A stretch of 8,085 nucleotides of DNA from Dehalococcoidales bacterium (GTDB lineage Bacteria; Chloroflexota; Dehalococcoidia; Dehalococcoidales; DAOVUZ01): positions 1 through 8,085 of the forward strand of contig DAOVUZ010000029.1 of assembly GCA_030632305.1 (NCBI GenBank). The letters are read 5' to 3'. The position numbers and the translations under genes were made by a program. The notes beneath the pieces were generated by a model that did no database searches, was not told where the DNA came from, and saw nothing but the letters and a program-made list of their open reading frames with translations. Positions 1 to 5,974 of this stretch are shown here, one piece after another. Position 1 is the first letter of the stretch. Each line of letters begins with the position of its first letter.

Positions 1-265
1 AAGCCAGGTCTCGCCCTGTTTCCTGCCACAGCTCCAGGGGCTGGAGAACGGGCATCATTAGCTCCTGTCCCCCGGCCTTATCCATCTCGTCGCGGATTAT
101 ATTTTCAATTTTTTTAAGCACCCGCCAGGCTAGAGGCAGGTAGGAATAGACTCCAGCCACTACCTGATGTATCATCCCTGCCCTCAGCAGGAGCTGGTGG
201 CTTGCCGTATCCGCCTCGGCTGGTATTTCTCTCTGGGTCTTACCGAATAGTCTTGATATACGCAC
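1..265 (-). CDS. proS: Prolyl-tRNA synthetase, N-terminal part (3' end beyond window)
   Basis: Only the first 88 codons are in the window. They read MRISRLFGKTQREIPAEA, then a stretch with SHQLLLRAGMIHQVVAGVYSY followed by LPLAWRVLKKIE, and MDKAGGQELMMPVLQP. This is the typical opening of bacterial ProRS, including the motif 1 region of class II synthetases. The enzyme charges tRNA-Pro with proline in the cytoplasm, using ATP. The start is GTG at 263-265. It is chosen because GGAG lies 7 bases upstream and because the protein then begins exactly where the family does. An ATG 12 bases further upstream is out of frame and hits a stop after 12 codons. The gene lies 138 bases downstream of ispG on the same strand, so it could be read through from the cluster or start from its own promoter. 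The catalytic and anticodon-binding domains are not visible here. Confidence 0.93.
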   Translation of the reverse strand, partial: MRISRLFGKTQREIPAEADTASHQLLLRAGMIHQVVAGVYSYLPLAWRVLKKIENIIRDEMDKAGGQELMMPVLQPLELWQETGRDLA

Positions 266-276
266 TTTCTAACTCC

Positions 277-282
277 ATTATA
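277..282 (-). promoter_or_regulatory. Possible -10 box upstream of proS
   Basis: The minus strand reads TATAAT here, a perfect -10 consensus, ending 11 bases before the GTG start of proS. No convincing -35 hexamer lies 16-18 bases upstream (the sequence there is G-rich, around AGGGGT). A transcript starting about 7 bases after this box would begin within or after the GGAG ribosome-binding site and be nearly leaderless. A chance match in an AT-rich stretch is quite possible. Confidence 0.2.
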
Positions 283-329
283 GTAATTTATCTACCTTGA
301 CCCCTTAAATATTCGTTAGCAACCTACCC

Positions 330-399
330 CCTTTATCCCCCTCCCTTGTAAGGGAGGGGGAATTGGTTATGTAAGAGAGGCTTCGCCTCTCTTTAACTC
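330..399 (+). repeat. Dispersed intergenic hairpin repeat, unit A
   Basis: This unit has two hairpins. The first is a pyrimidine/purine stem of 10-11 bp (CCCCCTCCCT at 337-346 against AGGGAGGGGG at 351-360). The second is a 9-bp stem with a 3-base loop (AAGAGAGGC at 373-381, loop TTC, GCCTCTCTT at 385-393). Positions 362-399 match the reverse strand of 4602-4565 at 34 of 38 bases, and the C-rich/G-rich hairpin before it is also recognisably similar. Two copies more than 4 kb apart, in opposite orientation and both between genes, point to a dispersed repeat rather than gene-specific signals. It has no coding potential. Confidence 0.75.
373..393 (-). terminator. Hairpin 10 bases after the ispG stop; possible weak terminator or mRNA 3' stabiliser
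   Basis: On the minus strand this is a perfect 9-bp GC-rich stem closing a GAA loop (GGCGAAGCC at the tip). It lies 10 bases after the ispG stop codon, with the second hairpin (360-337) following. Neither stem is followed by a T-run, so it is not a canonical intrinsic terminator. It is also part of repeat unit A, so its position may be incidental. A role in 3'-end protection or processing is inference. Confidence 0.3.
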
Positions 400-403
400 A
401 CCT

Positions 404-1450
404 TCAAAACCCCTCCACCTCAGCCATCAGTGCACTTAGAAAATCCCTCTCCTCCACCACCCCAATCCTCTCACCTTTTTTGAACAGGACGGCTTTGGTT
501 TTGCCGCAGGCGATGCCCACATCGGCGTCTCTGGCTTCGCCCGGTCCATTGACCACGCAGCCCATCACCGCTACTTTTATTGGTTTATTAATCTTTATTA
601 GCTCCTTCTCTACTGTCTCGGCTAATTTTACAATATCTACCTCAGCCCGACCACAGGAGGGGCAGCTGACCAGTATCGGACCGTGCTGGCGAAGATTCAG
701 GCTTTTTAGAATTTCATATCCAGCAATCACCTCTTCTCTGGGATGAGCCGTCAGTGAGACCCGGATAGTATCACCGATGCCTAGGTAGAGGAGGGTGCTG
801 ATTCCTACCGTGCTCCGAATAATACCCGTTCTGGGCGTGCCGGCTTCGGTAATGCCTATGTGTAACGGGTAGGGTATCTTCTGCGCAATACTCAGGTAGG
901 CGTCAATGGTAGTCGGCACATCAAAAGCTTTGAGCGACACCTTAATCAGGTCAAAGTCAAGGCTTTCCAGTAGCCTTATCTGCTGTAAGGCAGCCTCTAC
1001 CATCTGCTCGGCAATGGTCAACTGCGGGTTAGCGGTTCGGGACAGGCTGCCGGCATTTACCCCGATGCGGATAGGGACTTTTCTTTCTCTGGCTGCCAGG
1101 GCTACCGCCTTAACCTTTTCCGGCTCACCGATATTACCTGGGTTTAGCCGCAGTCCATCGCAACCGGCTTCCAGCGCCATCAGAGCCAGGTGGTAATCAA
1201 AGTGAATATCGGCAATTAGAGGTATAGAAATGCCTCTTTTTATCGCTGATATTGCCCCGGCGGCTTCAGCATCAGGCACGGCTACCCGCACCAGTTCGCA
1301 GTCGCCGGCTTCAAGCTCCTTGATTTGGTTAATAGTGGACTTCACATCGCGGGTATCGGTTTTGGTCATAGATTGCACCACGATGGGGGCATTGCCACCG
1401 ACAGTTACCCTGCCTATTTGAATGGGTTTACAAACTCGGCGAGGATTCAT
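404..1450 (-). CDS. ispG: 4-hydroxy-3-methylbut-2-en-1-yl diphosphate synthase (IspG/GcpE)
   Basis: This 348-aa protein catalyses the penultimate MEP-pathway step: reductive ring opening of methylerythritol cyclodiphosphate to HMBPP, using a [4Fe-4S] cluster and reduced ferredoxin or flavodoxin in the cytoplasm. The N-terminal TIM-barrel part starts RRVCKPIQIGRVTVGGNAPI and continues with VVQSMTKTDTRDV, the family opening. LRLNPGNIG (about 100-108) and IGVNAGSL (about 129-136) are typical barrel motifs. The C-terminal domain has the cluster ligands Cys263 and Cys266 in SCPSCGR and Cys298 in MGCVVNGPGE, with Glu305 matching the conserved Glu next to the cluster. The ATG at 1448-1450 is preferred over an in-frame start 47 codons upstream. 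That extension would lie inside rseP and has no family counterpart. The start overlaps the rseP stop as ATGA, suggesting translational coupling; the nearest GGAG is 13 bases away. It shares the pathway with dxr two genes upstream. Confidence 0.97.
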   Translation of the reverse strand: MNPRRVCKPIQIGRVTVGGNAPIVVQSMTKTDTRDVKSTINQIKELEAGDCELVRVAVPDAEAAGAISAIKRGISIPLIADIHFDYHLALMALEAGCDGLRLNPGNIGEPEKVKAVALAARERKVPIRIGVNAGSLSRTANPQLTIAEQMVEAALQQIRLLESLDFDLIKVSLKAFDVPTTIDAYLSIAQKIPYPLHIGITEAGTPRTGIIRSTVGISTLLYLGIGDTIRVSLTAHPREEVIAGYEILKSLNLRQHGPILVSCPSCGRAEVDIVKLAETVEKELIKINKPIKVAVMGCVVNGPGEARDADVGIACGKTKAVLFKKGERIGVVEERDFLSALMAEVEGF

Positions 1451-2514
1451 GGTATTAAGCTTTCTCCAGCTATAATGCGTATAATATCCCGGTAGGTGAT
1501 TATCACAATCGCTGCCATTAACAGGGCGAAACCGATATAGTGAACCAGCCCTTCTGTCTTTGCTGATACCCGCTTGCCCCGGCGAATCCACTCCAGGAGG
1601 ACAAACACAATTCTACCACCATCCAGAGCCGGGAGTGGAAAGAGATTAATTATAGCCAGGTTTATGCTGAGAAAGGCAGTAAATATCAGCAACGGGCTAA
1701 TTCCTGCCCTGACTACCTCCCCGGTTAGTTGAGCAATACCTACCGGTCCCGCAAATTCTACCGGTGTTGCCCCGATAATCATACTGATTATTCCGTTCTT
1801 GAATAACACGAAAGTTTCCATACAGGTGCTTACTCCCAGGGGTATTGCCTCCCAGAAGGGATAGCGTTGGCTAAAAATGGTTTGATTTGACATAATGGCA
1901 TCAATATCCAGGCTAATACCGATTGCCCCTTCGTCTTCTGGCGGCTCCCATCTGGGTATTAACTGGACTTCTTTAGTTGAATCACCATGTTCGGTGAGTA
2001 AGGTAATCTCCTGACCCAGGTAAAGGTAAATATAGCGGTGCAGGTCACCAGTATTACGCACCGGTTTCTCATTTATGCTGATGATTGCATCTCCGGCTTC
2101 TATGCCAGCCGCGGCAGCTGGTGAATTCGGGGCTACCTCTTTTATTACCACCGGCTCGGTTACCATGCTGTGGGGAACCATAAAGGCAATTGATAATAGT
2201 AAAATAGGCAATAGAAGATTCATCAGTGAGCCGGCGCTGAGAACCAGTAATCTGGTGCCGATGCCCTTACTGGCTAGGCTTCTTGGCACCGCGGGGTCTT
2301 CCTCGCCAGCCATCTTGGTGAACCCTCCCAGGGGTATGGCATTCACTGAGTACAGGGTTTCTCCCCGTCTTACGCCAAATAATCGCGGGGGCAGACCCAG
2401 GCCAAACTCTTCTACCTTTACCCCTGAAGCCTTGGCAGTAATAAAGTGCCCGAGCTCATGGGCAATGATAAGCACGATGAAAACACCGAGGACGGATATT
2501 ATGGTAATCCACAT
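1447..2514 (-). CDS. rseP: Site-2 protease family zinc metalloprotease (RseP/MmpA type, M50B)
   Basis: This 355-aa multi-pass membrane protease cuts substrates within the membrane. The first membrane helix (about 2-25) carries the zinc-binding HELGH at 19-23 with catalytic Glu20. The second helix spans about 88-112. A single PDZ domain follows (about 122-190, with VAPNSPAAAAGIEAGDAI). A later helix holds NLFPLPALDGG at 290-300, where Asp298 is the third zinc ligand. A last hydrophobic segment is at about 325-342. In E. coli RseP releases sigma-E by cutting RseA and clears signal peptides. The substrate here is unknown, since no anti-sigma factor is nearby, and E. coli RseP has two PDZ domains rather than one. 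The ATG start has GGAG 7 bases upstream. It overlaps the end of dxr by 16 bases, and its TGA overlaps the ispG ATG. Sharing an operon with lipid and isoprenoid genes is common for this family. Confidence 0.93.
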   Translation of the reverse strand: MWITIISVLGVFIVLIIAHELGHFITAKASGVKVEEFGLGLPPRLFGVRRGETLYSVNAIPLGGFTKMAGEEDPAVPRSLASKGIGTRLLVLSAGSLMNLLLPILLLSIAFMVPHSMVTEPVVIKEVAPNSPAAAAGIEAGDAIISINEKPVRNTGDLHRYIYLYLGQEITLLTEHGDSTKEVQLIPRWEPPEDEGAIGISLDIDAIMSNQTIFSQRYPFWEAIPLGVSTCMETFVLFKNGIISMIIGATPVEFAGPVGIAQLTGEVVRAGISPLLIFTAFLSINLAIINLFPLPALDGGRIVFVLLEWIRRGKRVSAKTEGLVHYIGFALLMAAIVIITYRDIIRIIAGESLIP

Positions 2515-3659
2515 AGATTATCTCCGGTAATAAGCTGTAGAGCTTTCTCTCTAGCCCAGGCATCAGCCGTCATAATTTCTTCCAGAGTAGGGTGCCCTGT
2601 GACTTGGTGCTGTTCCAGCGTCTGCTCTACAACTTTAGCAATATCAGCAAATTTGATGCGTCCTGACAGGAAGAGGTCAATGGCTACCTCATCGGCAGCA
2701 CAAAGCACAGCAGGGTAGGTTCCCCCCTTCATCCCCGCCTCAATAGCTAACCTCAGGCAGGGGAATGTATCCAGGTCAGGTTGTTCAAAGGTCAGGTTAC
2801 TGATATTGTCCCAGTTAAGCCTGGGAAGCTGGGGGTTGGGTAGGCGTTCAGGGTAAGACAGGGCGTACTGAATGGGTAAGCGCATATCGGGGTAACTTAA
2901 CTGGGCTTTAATCGAGCCGTCTATAAATTCTACCATAGAGTGGACAATGCTCTGGGGATGGATTAGAACCTTGATATTCTCAAAAGGCATGTCAAATAGC
3001 CAGTAGGCTTCAATTACCTCAAGCCCCTTGTTCATCAGGGTAGCCGAGTCAATAGTGACCTTTGTTCCCATTTGCCACGAGGGGTGTTTTAGAGCTTGCT
3101 TGGCAGTAACCTCATCTAGCTGTGTCGGTGAATAGCCACGGAAAGGACCGCCTGAAGCAGTCAGAATAAGCCTGGTTGCCGGCTGGGTTTCACCCTCAAG
3201 ACATTGCCATATAGCGCTATGCTCACTATCAATGGGCAAAATCTGGGCGGCATTCAGCCTTGCCTCACTGGTGATAATCTCGCCTGCCATAACTAATGGT
3301 TCTTTATTAGCTAGGCAAATCTTCTTACCAGCTTTTACCGCAGCCAGTGTTGGGCTTAGCCCTGTTTTTCCCGAGGTAGCGATAACAACAGCGTCCACCT
3401 GGGGATGACTGGCAATTTCTTCCAGTGGCAGGAGCTCATATTCGGCATTAGCCAGGTGAGCCTGTGACTCCCTATTCTGATGATAAACAAATCTTGGTTT
3501 GAACTCATTGATTTGCTTTGCCAGTAAATCGGTATTCCCCCCCGCCGCCAGCCCTATTATATGAAATTTGTGGGGTAAAGCACGCACCACCTCGAGTGTT
3601 TGCTGCCCTATGGAGCCGGTTGAACCCAGGACAGCTAGCTGTTTTACAGTATTACCCAT
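2499..3659 (-). CDS. dxr: 1-deoxy-D-xylulose 5-phosphate reductoisomerase (DXR, IspC)
   Basis: This 386-aa cytoplasmic enzyme makes MEP from DXP, using NADPH and a divalent metal; it is the committed step of the MEP isoprenoid pathway. The N-terminal Rossmann part has LGSTGSIGQQTL at 11-22. LANKEPLV at 116-123 is the conserved linker (many homologues have Ser or Thr where this one has Pro121). Metal ligands are Asp144 and Glu146 in PIDSEHSAIW, and Glu214 in DSATLMNKGLEVIEA. The substrate loops are TASGGPFRG (167-175) and HPSWQMGTK (192-200). The C-terminal helical domain is complete. The ATG start sits inside the 3' end of cdsA (16-base overlap) and has no visible Shine-Dalgarno, so it probably depends on ribosomes arriving from cdsA. 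Its own stop lies 16 bases inside rseP. Length is normal for the family. Confidence 0.97.
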   Translation of the reverse strand: MGNTVKQLAVLGSTGSIGQQTLEVVRALPHKFHIIGLAAGGNTDLLAKQINEFKPRFVYHQNRESQAHLANAEYELLPLEEIASHPQVDAVVIATSGKTGLSPTLAAVKAGKKICLANKEPLVMAGEIITSEARLNAAQILPIDSEHSAIWQCLEGETQPATRLILTASGGPFRGYSPTQLDEVTAKQALKHPSWQMGTKVTIDSATLMNKGLEVIEAYWLFDMPFENIKVLIHPQSIVHSMVEFIDGSIKAQLSYPDMRLPIQYALSYPERLPNPQLPRLNWDNISNLTFEQPDLDTFPCLRLAIEAGMKGGTYPAVLCAADEVAIDLFLSGRIKFADIAKVVEQTLEQHQVTGHPTLEEIMTADAWAREKALQLITGDNLCGLP

Positions 3660-4465
3660 ATCACATAATAGTATACTACTATGCTAGCAAAGACAACGCT
3701 ATCTATTCGGTCAAGGACACCGCCGTGCCCTGGTAATAGCTTACCTGAGTCTTTCACCCCCATTTTGCGTTTGAACAGGGACTCTGTCAGGTCGCCAAGT
3801 TGCCCAAAAATGCTGACCAGCAAGCCCAGGAGTATTGCCTGCCCGTAGCTTAGAGGCAGGTTAAGAATTGTAACTAACAGCAGACTAACTATGATAGCCC
3901 CAAAGACCCCGGCTATAGCTCCCTCCCAGGTTTTGCCCGGGCTGATATGTGGAGCAAGTTTATGCCTGCCCAGGGCTTGGCCACAGAAGAAGGCAATAGT
4001 GTCGGAGCCAAAGGTAGTAAACAGGGCAAAAAATACCCAATCCCTGCCAGCGTCCACACCTCTTAGTGCTACCAGGTAGCTTAGTAGCCACCCTACATAT
4101 AGAATGCCGGCTATTGTCCACGCCCAACTGGTGAAAGCCTCTTCCTTTTGTTGGCGTAGTAGCAGCCAGATTAGAGGTAGTATTACTGCTGAGGCTAATA
4201 GAAGTGGGGTAAGAAGGTTATAATCAAAATGGGGGCTCAGGATAAATAGTAGTGTCCAGATTAGTCCGAAGTAGGTAAGTGGTGGCACCTTGGCTGCTGT
4301 CACCATCTGGTAGAATTCAAAGATGGCTAGCACTCCACAGATAGCAACTAATATAGTAAACCAGGGTAGTGGTTCGTCAAACCATACAGCAGCGACCAGG
4401 AGAGGAATACCCCACAGTGCGGTTATAACCCTTTTCTTAAGCATGTGGTTGTCTATTAACCTCAT
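3644..4465 (-). CDS. cdsA: Phosphatidate cytidylyltransferase (CDP-diacylglycerol synthase)
   Basis: This 273-aa integral membrane enzyme converts phosphatidic acid and CTP to CDP-diacylglycerol, the precursor of anionic phospholipids. The C-terminal family signature is complete at about 228-255: ESLFKRKMGVKDSGKLLPG, then HGGVLDRIDS, with the two Asp residues that bind metal. SPGKTWEG at 175-182 is also typical. Most of the protein before this is a series of hydrophobic helices. The start is uncertain. The ATG at 4463-4465 has a purine tract (AAGGG) 10 bases upstream. A second ATG at 4442-4444 would remove seven residues and begin MLKKRVITALWGIP, closer to the usual N-terminus, but has only a distant AGG. 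The gene begins directly after the hairpin repeat that separates it from uppS, and its last 16 bases overlap dxr. Confidence 0.93.
   Translation of the reverse strand: MRLIDNHMLKKRVITALWGIPLLVAAVWFDEPLPWFTILVAICGVLAIFEFYQMVTAAKVPPLTYFGLIWTLLFILSPHFDYNLLTPLLLASAVILPLIWLLLRQQKEEAFTSWAWTIAGILYVGWLLSYLVALRGVDAGRDWVFFALFTTFGSDTIAFFCGQALGRHKLAPHISPGKTWEGAIAGVFGAIIVSLLLVTILNLPLSYGQAILLGLLVSIFGQLGDLTESLFKRKMGVKDSGKLLPGHGGVLDRIDSVVFASIVVYYYVIWVIL
3664..3683 (-). promoter_or_regulatory. Near-perfect palindrome just before the dxr start codon
   Basis: The plus-strand sequence CATAATAGTATACTACTATG pairs with itself at 18 of 20 positions, and in minus-strand RNA the remaining mismatch is a G-U pair. The predicted RNA hairpin has an 8-bp stem with a UAUA loop. 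It ends 4 bases before the dxr ATG, where a Shine-Dalgarno would normally lie. It also encodes the IVVYYYV stretch at the CdsA C-terminus, so codon repetition (gta gta tac tat tat) may create it by chance. A regulatory role is inference. Confidence 0.3.
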
Positions 4466-4473
4466 CTTCTATG

Positions 4474-4540
4474 TTCCCTTCTCCTTATCAAGGGGAAGGA
4501 GAAGATACTTTTAGAGGGGCTACGCCCCTCTAAAACTCCC
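4474..4540 (+). repeat. Intergenic hairpin repeat, diverged unit C
   Basis: This stretch has the same two-hairpin plan as units A and B in the plus orientation. The first hairpin is CTTCTCCTT (4478-4486) against AAGGAGAAG (4496-4504). The second is a perfect 12-bp stem with a TAC loop (TTTTAGAGGGGC at 4509-4520, GCCCCTCTAAAA at 4524-4535). The core GAGGGGC-TAC-GCCCCTC corresponds to GAGAGGC-NNC-GCCTCTC in A and B. The 12-bp stem followed on the minus strand by GTATCTTCTCC could impede transcription between uppS and cdsA, but there is no clean T-run. The segment ends right before cdsA. Confidence 0.6.
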
Positions 4541-4564
4541 TTGATTATTACTCCAGAGCAAGAA

Positions 4565-4634
4565 GAATCAAAGAGAGGCGAGGCCTCTCTTAAATAACCA
4601 ATCCCCCCTCTCCTTGATAAGGGGATGCAGGGGA
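4565..4634 (-). repeat. Dispersed intergenic hairpin repeat, unit B
   Basis: Read on the minus strand from 4602 to 4565, this matches unit A (362-399) at 34 of 38 bases. It includes the AAGAGAGGC/GCCTCTCTT hairpin (4571-4579 with 4583-4591, 3-base loop). The preceding part contains CCTTATCAAGG, the reverse complement of 4612-4622, followed by a G-run as in unit A. It is inverted relative to unit C, with which it shares a 17-base end sequence at 15 of 17 positions (4480-4496 against 4609-4625 reversed). It is non-coding and lies just after the uppS stop. Confidence 0.75.
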
Positions 4635-4657
4635 TGGGGTTGATAAAAATCTCTTGA

Positions 4658-5377
4658 TTATGACCCCCCGAAGCGCCTCTGGCGCTGGCTATAGGATAAT
4701 AGCGCTTTGTCAACCTCTTTTTTATCAAAGTCGGGCCATAGGACATTGGAGAAGTAGAACTCAGTGTAAACTGTTTGCCAGGTTAGAAAATTGCTGGTGC
4801 GGAGTTCACCGCCGGTGCGAATGAGCAGGTCAACATCAGGTAAGCCGGCGGTATAGAGGTAACTGCTGAATAATTCTTCGTCTACGTTCTGAGGTGAGAT
4901 GCCATCGGTTATAAGACGGCGTACTGTATCCAAAATCTCAGTGCGTCCCCCATAGTTGATAGCAAGGCTTAAGGTCGTATCGGTATTATTTTTAGTTAGC
5001 TCTACAGCCCTGGTTATAGCTACTTGCAGGTGGTGTGGGAGTTCGTTGAGCCGTCCTAAATGGCGAAGTCTAACCCCTCTCTTATTAAGCTCAGTAATCT
5101 CCTTATCCAGCATCTCTTCCAGGAGCTGAAATAAACCTTTGACTTCAACTGCAGAGCGTTTCCAGTTTTCGGTAGAGAATAGATAAAGGGTTACATACTT
5201 TATCTGCTGTTCACTGAGATACTTAAGTACAGAGCGAAGATTCTTTACTGCTGCCCGATGTCCTTCGAAACTGGGTAATCCGTGCTGCTTTGCCCACCTG
5301 CGATTACCATCTATAATAATGGCTATATGGTTGGGTAAATTAACATCTTTTTTCATCGCCGGTGAGGTAGCTGTCAT
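4658..5377 (-). CDS. uppS: Undecaprenyl diphosphate synthase (cis-prenyltransferase)
   Basis: This 239-aa enzyme extends farnesyl diphosphate with IPP units to the C55 lipid carrier for cell-envelope glycans. Motifs appear in the family order: IIIDGNRRWAK with catalytic Asp23; FEGHRAAV at about 37-44; TLYLFSTENWKR at about 64-75; INYGGRTEI at about 140-148; and DLLIRTGGELRTSNFLTWQ at about 183-201, followed by the Glu of VYTEFYF. The RTSNF sequence has Thr where Ile or Leu is more usual. I chose the ATG at 5375-5377, with a weak GAGTGG tract just upstream. A TTG at 5387-5389 (four residues longer) and an ATG at 5354-5356 (starting MKKDVNLPNHIA) are alternatives. It lies 38 bases after frr. 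It uses the isoprenoid units that Dxr and IspG help supply. Confidence 0.95.
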   Translation of the reverse strand: MTATSPAMKKDVNLPNHIAIIIDGNRRWAKQHGLPSFEGHRAAVKNLRSVLKYLSEQQIKYVTLYLFSTENWKRSAVEVKGLFQLLEEMLDKEITELNKRGVRLRHLGRLNELPHHLQVAITRAVELTKNNTDTTLSLAINYGGRTEILDTVRRLITDGISPQNVDEELFSSYLYTAGLPDVDLLIRTGGELRTSNFLTWQTVYTEFYFSNVLWPDFDKKEVDKALLSYSQRQRRFGGS

Positions 5378-5415
5378 TTTGCCACTCAATATTAAATCTA
5401 ACCTCGCTAACCGGG

Positions 5416-5973
5416 CTAGACCTCTATTAGCTCTGCTTCTTTATCTCGTCCGATTTGGTCAGCATTGGCTACGAAGCCATCAGTAAGCTTTTGTAGTTGG
5501 TCTAAGGCACGCTTGAGCTCGTCCTGTGATATATCCTTATTTTTCTCTAAACCTTTTAGTTCATCCATAGCTTCATGTCTTAGGTTGCGTATTGCCACTT
5601 TTCTTTCTTCAACCCTTTTCCGCACTATTCTAATTAACTCCTGTCGCCGCTCTTCGGTAACTGGGGGGATGTTTAGCCGAATTACCCTGCCATCACTGGT
5701 TGGAGTTAGTCCGAGGTCGGACTTCAGGATAGCCTTTTCTATATTATGGATGCAACCCTGGTCCCAGGGTTGGATGACGAGGAGACTGGTTCCAGGCGCA
5801 GAGATGCCAGCAATTTGGTTGAGAGGGGTGGGAACACCAGCATATTCTACCTTGATATGCTCTATTAAGGTGGGGGTAGCGTGCCCGGTACGGATACTGG
5901 CTAATTCCCGCTTCAAAACCTCAATAGAGGCTTGCATCTTTTCTTCAGTATTCCATAAACTGTGGCTAACCAT
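5416..5973 (-). CDS. frr: Ribosome recycling factor (RRF)
   Basis: This 185-aa cytoplasmic protein splits post-termination ribosomes together with EF-G. It has the family's two parts. Domain I is a three-helix bundle built from the N-terminal helix (about 3-29, with LKRELASIRTGHATP) and two long C-terminal helices (about 105-182, with VRKRVEERKVAIRNLR). Domain II is a small beta domain at about 31-103, with GVPTPLNQIAGISAPG, LLVIQPWD and SDGRVIRLNIPP. Length is exactly typical. The ATG at 5971-5973 is one base after the pyrH TGA, so the two genes are almost certainly cotranslated. No strong Shine-Dalgarno is visible (AAGAAG is the only purine tract). Adjacency to pyrH and tsf is one of the most conserved bacterial gene pairings. 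Confidence 0.97.
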   Translation of the reverse strand: MVSHSLWNTEEKMQASIEVLKRELASIRTGHATPTLIEHIKVEYAGVPTPLNQIAGISAPGTSLLVIQPWDQGCIHNIEKAILKSDLGLTPTSDGRVIRLNIPPVTEERRQELIRIVRKRVEERKVAIRNLRHEAMDELKGLEKNKDISQDELKRALDQLQKLTDGFVANADQIGRDKEAELIEV

Positions 5974-5974
5974 T

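Noticed and set aside
337..393. CRISPR-like or tRNA-like structure in the ispG-proS gap
   Set aside because: There are only two different hairpins, with no regular repeat-spacer pattern, cloverleaf or CCA-type end.
1451..1591. N-terminal extension of ispG by 47 residues
   Set aside because: It would lie wholly inside the rseP reading frame. The added residues have no counterpart in IspG, and the ATGA junction start gives the normal length.
2075..2530. Plus-strand open frame of 151 codons opposite rseP
   Set aside because: It is antisense to a complete and well-conserved rseP, has no ribosome-binding site of note and shows no family resemblance.
4509..4535. Canonical intrinsic terminator after uppS
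   Set aside because: The 12-bp stem is strong, but on the minus strand it is not followed by a clean T-run. The stem is symmetrical with A/T ends and belongs to a repeat unit, so termination is possible but not supported.
4462..4746. Minus-strand open frame of 94 codons spanning the uppS-cdsA gap
   Set aside because: It runs out of the uppS 3' end in another frame and through the hairpin repeats. The translation is low-complexity and resembles no family I know.
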